The notes beneath the pieces were generated by a model. The model saw only the letters and a program-made list of their open reading frames with translations. It was not told where the DNA came from and did not search any database. A program made the translations under genes and the position numbers. A stretch of 7,105 nucleotides of DNA, from positions 1-7,105 of the forward strand of contig DASZTS010000092.1 of assembly GCA_035547915.1 (NCBI GenBank). Direction: 5' to 3'. This DNA is from DASSFG01 sp035547915. GTDB taxonomy: Bacteria; Planctomycetota; Planctomycetia; Pirellulales; JAICIG01. The stretch's first letter is position 1, and the number at the start of each line of letters is the position of its first letter. Shown in pieces: positions 1 through 5,578 of the stretch.

Positions 1-263
1 CTCCGGAACAGCGTGTGGTAGTTTGTCCCTCGCACTTCCCAGCCCACCTAACTTCCGGTGGAAGCGCCAAAAATTACGCTAACTCTCCGATTGACACGCG
101 CCGGGCGACCTGCTCCGCGCGCAATTCCCCTTATGCACCCGCGGGCGAATTAAATCGCCATTTTTTGCTTGCCTTGGTCATTACCTTGCGGTATCTTCGT
201 CGGCAGTGTGCCCTAGTGGAGAGCTTTGCGCCTGCGCAGCTCACTTGAGAAGGCCGCGCTTAC
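1..263. other. Upstream region without a supported gene
   Basis: This stretch precedes the first convincing gene. A 77-codon open frame on the + strand (15-248) has no recognisable domain, no good ribosome binding site and a composition like random GC-rich frames, so it is not called. A T-run at about 161-166 and moderately AT-rich DNA around 145-200 could hold the promoter of the gene at 264, but no -35/-10 pair with normal spacing could be found. Confidence 0.4.
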
Positions 264-662
264 ATGAAAACGTCCACCGCAACTCGCATTCTGGTTTGCC
301 TGGCCGCAGCCTGCCTCGGTGAAGGCTGGCTGGCCGGCAATTCGGCCTCTGCGAGTTGCGGTGATTACGTCATGGTAGGCGGCCACCGGGGCGGTTCCAT
401 GTCGCACACACCGGCCGACTTGCAACAGACGGTGAGCGATGACAATGGCTCGCCTCCTTGCCGCGGGCCGCATTGCTCGCGCGGTTCGGATCCGTTGCCG
501 GCCCAACCGTTGACGGTGTTGACGGGCGCGGACGATTGGTGCCTACCGGTGAGCGATGTGCCGCGTGCGGCGGTCGCTCCCATCGGGTCGGTCGTCGTCG
601 ATAGCCATCCGTGCCCCCTTCTGCGGGCTGAGACGATCTTTCGGCCTCCCCGTCGGGCCTGA
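264..662 (+). CDS. Small exported Cys-containing hypothetical protein
   Basis: A 132-residue protein of unknown function. Residues 1-30 form a clear Sec signal peptide: basic start (MKTSTATR), hydrophobic core (ILVCLAAACL) and an ASA cleavage site just before SCGDY, so mature protein probably begins at Ser31. The mature part is short, probably disordered and Pro/Gly-rich, with scattered cysteines (Cys32, Cys66, Cys71, Cys93, Cys117) and a CRGPHC motif at 66-71. From memory, small planctomycete secreted proteins with a SCGDYV start followed by a C-x-GP-x-C motif occur, but I cannot name a family. Start ATG 264 is preceded by GAGAAGG (247-253) at a 10-nt spacing. It stands alone, with about 380 bp of non-coding DNA downstream. 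The second half is less convincing than the first. Confidence 0.6.
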   Translation: MKTSTATRILVCLAAACLGEGWLAGNSASASCGDYVMVGGHRGGSMSHTPADLQQTVSDDNGSPPCRGPHCSRGSDPLPAQPLTVLTGADDWCLPVSDVPRAAVAPIGSVVVDSHPCPLLRAETIFRPPRRA

Positions 663-1042
663 TTCGGCCGTCGGACCGTGACCTGGCGCAGGTATTGCGC
701 CCACGTTGCGTTAATAGCCGTCGGCCGCCTTCGGCAGCATGGGCTGCGCCTTGTGGTTCCCCCAGGCACGCCCCTCGTCGGCATCGCGTAGCGCGCCGGT
801 CATCGACCGACCGGGCGTTTGACGAAACGATCGCCCCGAGGCGCTTCGATCGCCTGCGATTCCCGGCGCTCGCCCGTTGTGGTTCCCGAAGCGGTCGGCG
901 CGCGCCCCTACGGCCCCCTCTTTTCCCCTTTTCGGTGAATACGCCCAGGCAGGCGCTACGCACCGCAGCCCGTTTGGCTGCACGAATCAGTTATTAGTTA
1001 TCTCTGTTTTAGTTAATTACGTCTTTTTCATAGGGTACTACG
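663..1042. other. Intergenic region with AT-rich leader before DUF1559 gene
   Basis: About 380 bp without a supported gene. The first 320 bp are GC-rich and contain an 11-bp direct repeat, TTGTGGTTCCC, at 751-761 and 877-887, of unknown meaning. From about 985 the composition turns sharply AT-rich, with TTAGTTA at 994-1000 and again at 1009-1015. This is the likely promoter and 5' leader of the DUF1559 gene at 1043, but no clear sigma-70 hexamer pair is visible. A short TAGGG (1031-1035) lies 7 nt before the start and is the likely weak ribosome binding site. No convincing terminator for the preceding gene was found. Confidence 0.45.
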
Positions 1043-2260
1043 ATGAATCCTTCACGTCGTGGTTTCACGCTGGTCGAGCTGTTGGTCGTTATCAGCATCA
1101 TCGGCATGCTTATCTCATTGCTGTTGCCAGCCGTGCAGCAGGCGCGCGAGGCCGGCCGGCGCACCACATGCAACAACAACCTACACAACCTGGGCCTCGC
1201 GATGCAGAACTTTGCCAGTAAGACGGGCGGACGTCTGCCGGGCTGGCGCGAGAACATGACCTTGTCGCCGCAGCCCATGGTCGGCGGCAACTCCATCCCG
1301 CAATACCCGGTGAGCTGGGTCGTGCCGCTCCTGCCGTTCCTCGAACGCAGCGATCTGTACCTGAATTGGCGCAACGGCTCGTTTCTGCTCTCCAATCCGA
1401 TGGGACCGTCACCCAATCCGAATATCGACCCGACCACGGCGGGTTACCTGACGTTGCTCGTTTGTCCCAGCAATCCACCCATCCAGACGCTTCCGCCGCC
1501 GTGCGCCTACGTGGTCAACGCGGGGCAGATGGACATCACAGCCAGCTTCGGCTCTACGTCGGGCGGGGGCATGGGAGGCATGGGCAGCACGCCCGCCGTC
1601 TCGGCCGACTATCGCCAGAACGGCGTGTTCTTCGATTGTTTCCAGGACTCGACGCAATCGATGATGGTCGACATTCCCATGTCGCAGACGTGCAACATGG
1701 GACCGCAGGTGAACATGACGATGGACTTCCTCACGGCCAACGACGGTTCGTCGATGACGCTGATGATGAGCGAGAACCTGGACGCTGGCAGTTACTGCGA
1801 CCCCAACGCACAAGGCCTGGCCGACTCGAGCATGGGTGGTGGCGGCGGTATGGGAGGCATGGGCGGCAGCGGAAACTTGCCCTTCGCCGTGCTCGAAGCG
1901 CTGCAAGGATTCGTGTGGTGGGGCGACGTTGACGCCAACGGCAACACGACGCCCCCCTACGCCTCGGGCAGCGTGGTGTACGGCAGGATCAACAGCCCTT
2001 CGGACAGCATGGGGAACAACAATCCGAACTTTCCCTACACCAATGCCCGGCCTTCGAGCCAGCACCCCGGCGGCGTGAGCATGTTGTTCTGCGACGCCCA
2101 CGGTCGTTTCGTCTCGCAGGACATCGATTACCGCGTGTATTGCCTGTTGATGAGCAGTTGCGGCCGGCAAGTGATGCCCCCCGGCATGATGTCGGCCCCG
2201 AACACAACCATTTGGAAATATCTGCAAGCGGCTCTCATCAACGACAGCGACATTCCTTGA
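1043..2260 (+). CDS. DUF1559 pseudopilin-like protein, Gly/Met-rich variant
   Basis: A 405-residue planctomycete DUF1559 protein with a type IV prepilin/type II pseudopilin N-terminus. The signal RRGFTLVELLVV predicts prepilin peptidase cleavage between Gly7 and Phe8, with the conserved Glu at mature position 5, followed by a hydrophobic helix to about residue 30 and the family-typical AVQQAREAGRR. The rest should be an exported globular domain. The C-terminal family signature H-X9-DG is present in altered form: His341 is followed nine residues later by Asp351-Ala352, so the Gly is Ala. Two low-complexity Gly/Met runs occur at about residues 174-181 (GGGMGGMG) and 265-275 (GGGGGMGGMGG), inserted relative to the next gene. 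The role of the family (cell surface or pilus-like assembly) is not established. It lies 132 bp upstream of a second DUF1559 gene on the same strand. Confidence 0.93.
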   Translation: MNPSRRGFTLVELLVVISIIGMLISLLLPAVQQAREAGRRTTCNNNLHNLGLAMQNFASKTGGRLPGWRENMTLSPQPMVGGNSIPQYPVSWVVPLLPFLERSDLYLNWRNGSFLLSNPMGPSPNPNIDPTTAGYLTLLVCPSNPPIQTLPPPCAYVVNAGQMDITASFGSTSGGGMGGMGSTPAVSADYRQNGVFFDCFQDSTQSMMVDIPMSQTCNMGPQVNMTMDFLTANDGSSMTLMMSENLDAGSYCDPNAQGLADSSMGGGGGMGGMGGSGNLPFAVLEALQGFVWWGDVDANGNTTPPYASGSVVYGRINSPSDSMGNNNPNFPYTNARPSSQHPGGVSMLFCDAHGRFVSQDIDYRVYCLLMSSCGRQVMPPGMMSAPNTTIWKYLQAALINDSDIP

Positions 2261-2392
2261 ACGCCGCCCAAAGACCGATCGGGGCAACTCGTTTTTCCGC
2301 ATTGCCACGCACGTTTTCTGGTCAACCTTTCAGCACCGAACTTTTCTGTGTCCCTCTCATCTCGTTCGTCGACTTTTTCTGGAGTTCTTTTT

Positions 2393-3409
2393 ATGAAGAC
2401 CAATCGCCGCGGTTTCACTCTCGTCGAACTGCTGGTGGTCATCGCGATCATCGGCATCCTCATCGCCCTCTTGTTGCCGGCCGTACAAGCAGCCCGCGAA
2501 TCGGCCCGCCGATCGCAATGCGTCAACAACCTTAAGCAGTTCGGCATCGCCATGCATAACTATCACGATACTTTCAAGGCGCTGCCTCCGGCCGGATTCT
2601 TGGATGCCGGCCTTTCGTCCGGGCCCACCGGTTTGAATTCTAACGCCATCCTCGACTGGTCCGAACAGGCCCGACTGTTGCCGTACTTCGAGCAGGGGAA
2701 CCTGACCAACATGATCAATTTCAATCTCACCTGGGACAACCCGGTGAATACCGCGGCCGCGATGGTCAAGGTGCCCCTCTTCATCTGCCCGTCGGACGCC
2801 GGAACGATGATTCCGGCAAGCGCCGGTTCGCAGCTCAATTATTACGGCAACTACGGCAACAACCTCTTGCGCGGCCAGCCGACGTGGCCCCAGTTCGCGG
2901 GCACGCCCAATGCTTCGATGCCCGCGCCGAACGGCGCGTTCCCATTCGGGGTGGCGGTGAAGTTCGCCGACATCCGCGACGGTCTCAGCCAAACGACCGC
3001 CTTCTCGGAAATGATCACCGGCGATTTCAACAACGGTATCTCCACGCCGGCGAGCGACAACTTCGTGTCGTACGCCAGTCCGGTTACGGCGAACGATGCC
3101 TACACGATGTGCATGCAGCTCGATCCAAACGACCTGTCGAACCAGATGTGGTCGAACACCGGTGCTCCGTGGACGAGCGAGACCGGTTCCAACACCGTCT
3201 ACGTTCACGCCGCGCCGCCCAACACCCGGTCGTGCGGGTTCCTCGCGGTCAGCCGATTCGAGTCGTGCGCCAGCAGTTACCATCCGAGTGGCGTGAACGT
3301 GCTCTATTGCGATGGCGCTGTGAAGTTCGTTATCGACAGCGTCGATCTGCCGATCTGGTGGGCGGTGGGGAGCCGCAACGGCAAAGAGGCCCTGCAAATC
3401 AACAACTAA
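2393..3409 (+). CDS. DUF1559 pseudopilin-like protein
   Basis: A 338-residue protein of the DUF1559 family with a prepilin-type N-terminus: MKTNRRGFTLVELLVV, predicted cleavage between Gly7 and Phe8, Glu12 at mature position 5, a hydrophobic helix to about residue 30, then AVQAARESARR and CVNNLKQ as usual for the family. The canonical H-X9-DG signature is intact (His297, Asp307-Gly308, in YHPSGVNVLYCDG). The length is typical. An in-frame start 45 nt upstream (2348) is possible, but ATG 2393 is chosen because GGAG at 2381-2384 is 8 nt away and the prepilin leader then has its usual short basic form. It resembles the preceding gene but lacks the Gly/Met runs, suggesting an old tandem duplication. 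Two hairpins follow the stop, before a small lipoprotein gene. Confidence 0.95.
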   Translation: MKTNRRGFTLVELLVVIAIIGILIALLLPAVQAARESARRSQCVNNLKQFGIAMHNYHDTFKALPPAGFLDAGLSSGPTGLNSNAILDWSEQARLLPYFEQGNLTNMINFNLTWDNPVNTAAAMVKVPLFICPSDAGTMIPASAGSQLNYYGNYGNNLLRGQPTWPQFAGTPNASMPAPNGAFPFGVAVKFADIRDGLSQTTAFSEMITGDFNNGISTPASDNFVSYASPVTANDAYTMCMQLDPNDLSNQMWSNTGAPWTSETGSNTVYVHAAPPNTRSCGFLAVSRFESCASSYHPSGVNVLYCDGAVKFVIDSVDLPIWWAVGSRNGKEALQINN

Positions 3410-3440
3410 GGGTGCCGGACAAGACGCGGAAGCTCGAGCC

Positions 3441-3468
3441 CCCTCGGGACGCACCGTCCAAGCGAGGG
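3441..3468 (+). other. RNA hairpin preceding the terminator
   Basis: CCCTCGGGAC (3441-3450) pairs with GTCC (3456-3459) and CGAGGG (3463-3468), giving a 10-bp stem with a 3-nt bulge (AAG, 3460-3462) and a 5- to 6-nt loop. It directly abuts the T-tailed hairpin at 3469, so the two may stack. It could protect the 3' end of the DUF1559 transcript or help termination. Confidence 0.5.
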
Positions 3469-3514
3469 AAAGGCCGCCGGCCAGCGGCGAAAACACTGCG
3501 CCGGCCGGCCTTTT
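3469..3514 (+). terminator. Rho-independent terminator-like hairpin
   Basis: AAAGGCCGCCGGC (3469-3481) pairs with GCCGGCCGGCCTTT (3500-3513) in a 13-bp stem with one bulged C (3506), an 18-nt loop, and TTTT at 3511-3514. It lies 60 bp after the DUF1559 stop and just before the lipoprotein ribosome binding site. It may therefore be a partial terminator that gives abundant DUF1559 mRNA and less downstream readthrough. The T-run is short, so termination strength is uncertain. Confidence 0.65.
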
Positions 3515-3547
3515 CTAACACTATCGGAAACCAGGAAAGGTACGAAC

Positions 3548-3952
3548 ATGCGAACTTGGGAAGTACGTGGGTCTCGCGCCCGCTGTTTGCTCCCTCTGGC
3601 GGTCGTCGTCTGCGCGGTCGGTGTGGGCTGCGGCCGACGGAACTCGCCCGGCGACGCGCCGCTCGCCCGGCAGTCGCTCACGGCGGCATTGGAGAGTTGG
3701 AAGGCGGGAGATGCGCCGACAAAGATCCGCGACAATACGCCGCCGATCGTGATGGTCGATCCGGCGTGGGACAAAGGTCAGAAGCTGGAGAGCTTCGAAA
3801 TCGTCGGGCCGGAGGTCGACGATGGCACCAACCTGGTCTGCCCGGTGAAGCTGGTCGTAGACGACCCCCGAGGAAAGCTCACGGCGGAGGTCAAGTACAT
3901 CGTCGGTACCAGCCCGAAGATCACGATCTTTCGCCACCGGTCGAGCTATTGA
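3548..3952 (+). CDS. Small putative lipoprotein downstream of DUF1559 gene
   Basis: A 134-residue hypothetical protein. The N-terminus has arginines (residues 2-12) and a hydrophobic stretch (CLLPLAVVVCAVGVGC) ending at Cys28, which reads as a lipoprotein signal; the lipobox GVGC is not ideal. The mature part is small and acidic/beta-rich, with no domain I recognise. Small lipoproteins directly downstream of DUF1559 genes are common in planctomycetes, so a shared role at the envelope is a context-based guess. ATG 3548 is preceded by AGGAAAGG (3533-3540) at 7 nt, a good ribosome binding site. The stop TGA (3950-3952) overlaps an ATG at 3952 that opens the frame continuing into the AhpD-like gene. 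The protein probably ends near its natural C-terminus. Confidence 0.8.
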   Translation: MRTWEVRGSRARCLLPLAVVVCAVGVGCGRRNSPGDAPLARQSLTAALESWKAGDAPTKIRDNTPPIVMVDPAWDKGQKLESFEIVGPEVDDGTNLVCPVKLVVDDPRGKLTAEVKYIVGTSPKITIFRHRSSY

Positions 3953-3966
3953 TGGAAAGGGAACTC

Positions 3967-4134
3967 GGGGTGGGCGGAATCGATGATCCGGTGGGCACCG
4001 CGGACCGCGGGCTGCTTGGCCGGTTCTATATTAGGGATAGCCGAAGTAAGCCGGTTTCCACGAACGGACACGGACGGTTGGCGGCGAAGCCGGATGAACT
4101 GGAACAAGCGGTAATGGCAACTCCCGGTCAGCAA
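3967..4134 (+). pseudogene. Relic of a deiodinase-like C-terminal domain
   Basis: In the same frame as the AhpD-like gene, this stretch translates into a segment that aligns without gaps to the C-terminal part of the deiodinase-like protein encoded at 5579-6844. Counting from ATG 3952, relic residues 7-57 match residues 351-401 of that protein at 19 of 51 positions, including DD.VG.A (11-17), R.Y..D (24-29) and KP.E.EQA (46-53). The glycine motif GGRGP is degraded, and the thioredoxin-fold half with the redox site is absent. It looks like the truncated tail of a second deiodinase-like gene that once preceded the AhpD-like gene. Alternatively it is expressed as an N-terminal extension starting at 3952, but that would bury the downstream signal peptide. 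Confidence 0.65.
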
Positions 4135-4173
4135 TCGAAGGCTTATCGATCTGCACGCGAAGCGGTCGCGCTG

Positions 4174-4192
4174 AAGGAGGGCGGCGACCTCC
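4174..4192 (+). promoter_or_regulatory. Shine-Dalgarno-like AAGGAGG within a small hairpin
   Basis: AAGGAGG at 4174-4180 is the best Shine-Dalgarno match near the AhpD-like gene, but the nearest in-frame ATG is 38 nt away at 4219. GGAGG (4176-4180) can pair with CCTCC (4188-4192) around a 7-nt loop. It may be chance, since it lies in a possible reading frame, or it may limit initiation. It makes the true start of the AhpD-like gene uncertain. Confidence 0.3.
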
Positions 4193-4218
4193 GATTACGG
4201 ACGGCACGAGCCGGTCTG

Positions 4219-5556
4219 ATGGGATCGTTGATGGTGATGGTGATGCTATCGTCCGGAATTCTTGCCTCGGCTGGCGATCGCCCGTCCGAGTTCCCCGTTC
4301 TAGATGACGAACAGGCGTGGCGCCGATTGCCGCCGCTGGCGAGCGGCGAGCGGCAGACTCTGCCCGTATGGGCGCGCCTGCTGGCCGACAGCCTGCCGCG
4401 GACTACCGCCGCCATGCTCGAACTCGATGCGGCGCACCGCGCGCGCAACCCGCTCGGCCCGGTCCTGGCGGCAAAGACGCGTGGCGAGGTGGCCCGCGCG
4501 AATCGCTGCGCCTGGACCATCGCAATGGCTGAGGCCGATCTGCGCCGCGCCGAAGGCGCGTTGCCCGGCACCGAAGCGGAAGATCGTGCGCCCGCCTCGC
4601 AGGTCGGGGAATTGTCGAAGACGACCACGCCAGATCGACTGGTGCTCGCCTTCGCCCGGCGATTGACGCTGGAGGCTGACACGATCACCGACGAGGAAGT
4701 GGCCCGTCTCACCGACGTTATCGGCGAAGCGAAGCTGGTGGCGCTCGTGCTGCTCGTGGCACACGCCAACTTCCAGGACCGGTTGGTCTCGGCCCTGGGA
4801 ACCGTCGCCGACTTGGGCGACCCGCCGTTGCCCCTGGCGGCCCGCTTCGCGAAAGTCGGCAAGGACGGCGGCATCGCCGTGCCGGAAAGGACCATGCCTG
4901 CGGTGACGGATGCCCCGGCCGTTCCGGAACATGTCGACGATCCCGAATGGCGCGAGTTCGACTTCACCGCGTTGCAGCGGAATCTCGATTCGCAGCGGTC
5001 GCGCGACGGCCGGATCCGCGTTCCCGCTTGGGAAGACGTGGTCGCGACGATCCCCGCCGAGCAGCGTCCCAAGCACCCGGTGCGGATACTCTGGACGCTG
5101 GTCTGCCGCGGTTATCAACCCGAGTTGGCCGCCGGCTGGTCGGCTTGTCTGCGCACGTTCGCCGAAGAAGCGCAGCAGGACCGGGTGTTCGAAGAGAGTG
5201 TTTTTTGGGTGATTACCCGTACGATCCACTGTTTCTACTGAATGGGCCACACCGAGATGTTGCTCGCGGTCGCGGGCCTGGACAAAGATGCGTTGGACGA
5301 TCGGACACGGCGATTGGCCAGCCGCGATTGGTCGAGCTTTTCGCCGGCCGACCGGTTCGCCTTCGTGTTCGCCCGCAAACAAGCCAAGACCCCTTGGTCG
5401 GTCACAACCGCCGACGTCCGCGGTCTCGGCCGGCATTTCGGCCACCACCGCGCGCTCGACGTGCTGTGGTGGTCGTGCCGCTGCCACTATATGACGCGCG
5501 TCGCCGACGCATTTCAGCTACCCTTGGAAAAGGAGAACGTCTTTGAGGATCCTTGA
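4219..5556 (+). CDS. AhpD-like (carboxymuconolactone decarboxylase family) protein, probable selenoprotein
   Basis: A 445-residue exported protein if the internal TGA at 5239-5241 is read as selenocysteine (residue 341). AhpD-type proteins are thiol reductants/peroxidases of the CMD fold, using a CxxC pair helped by an upstream Glu and a downstream His. Here the C-terminal repeat has C338-F-Y-U341-M-G-H344, with Glu326 twelve residues before Cys338, the same spacing as Glu118-Cys130 in mycobacterial AhpD. The N-terminal repeat (about residues 60-195) has the matching segment NRCAWTIAMAEADL, where Thr100 replaces the second redox residue. The motif LPRTTAAMLELDAAHRARNP is typical of planctomycete members. 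Residues 1-18 form a signal peptide ending ASA, hence start ATG 4219, although no strong ribosome binding site precedes it; 4231 or 3952 are alternatives. Without recoding, the product would stop after Tyr340 and lose about a quarter of the protein. The next gene begins 22 bp downstream. Confidence 0.82.
5239..5241 (+). other. In-frame TGA, probable selenocysteine codon (CxxU)
   Basis: The codons read CAC TGT TTC TAC TGA ATG GGC CAC, giving H-C-F-Y-U-M-G-H. The TGA takes the place of the second Cys of the AhpD CxxC redox site. The same frame continues with conserved sequence for another 104 codons to a TGA at 5554-5556, so there is no frameshift. Cys-to-Sec exchange at a redox site is the usual pattern of selenoproteins, and AhpD-like selenoproteins are known. 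Confidence 0.8.
5243..5280 (+). promoter_or_regulatory. Putative bacterial SECIS hairpin, AhpD-like gene
   Basis: Directly after the TGA, UGGGCC (5243-5248) can pair with GGCCUG (5275-5280), including two G-U pairs. Above an internal loop, AC (5251-5252) pairs with GU (5269-5270) and CGAG (5253-5256) with CUCG (5263-5266), leaving apical loop AUGUUG (5257-5262). The loop begins 16 nt after the UGA, close to E. coli fdhF, and holds a GU. Against it: the published bSECIS rule of a G in the first two loop bases is not met in this fold, and an alternative pairing of ACCG with CGGU exists. The fold was made by eye. Confidence 0.55.
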
Positions 5557-5568
5557 AAATAAACGAGC

Positions 5569-5573
5569 GGAGG
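5569..5573 (+). promoter_or_regulatory. Ribosome binding site GGAGG deciding the ATG 5579 start
   Basis: GGAGG lies 5 nt before ATG 5579. This favours 5579 over the in-frame TTG at 5543, which overlaps the AhpD-like stop and would add 12 residues before the signal peptide. Confidence 0.75.
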
Positions 5574-5578
5574 CTGGT

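Noticed and set aside
15..248. 77-codon open frame at the window start
   Set aside because: No ribosome binding site, domain or signal sequence; it fits a chance open frame.
751..887. 11-bp direct repeat TTGTGGTTCCC as a possible array or attachment site
   Set aside because: Only two copies, no further repeat units or associated recombinase; kept only as a note in the intergenic entry.
1409..3496. Long minus-strand open frames (299 and 379 codons) opposite the DUF1559 genes
   Set aside because: They are antisense shadows of high-GC coding sequence, rich in Arg/His/Val, with no recognisable domain or ribosome binding site.
2884..5241. A 785-codon open frame covering the end of the second DUF1559 gene, the lipoprotein and most of the AhpD-like gene
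   Set aside because: Its first 1,000 bases are an out-of-frame reading of two well-supported genes; only the part from about 3952 is meaningful, and real homology continues past its TGA.
4143..5487. Minus-strand open frames opposite the AhpD-like gene
   Set aside because: The sense strand has clear family motifs; the antisense products are low-complexity Ser/Arg-rich and unlike any known protein.
5242..5556. Separate 104-residue gene starting MGHTEM
   Set aside because: It is the continuation of the AhpD-like protein in the same frame, has no ribosome binding site, and begins in the middle of the redox motif.
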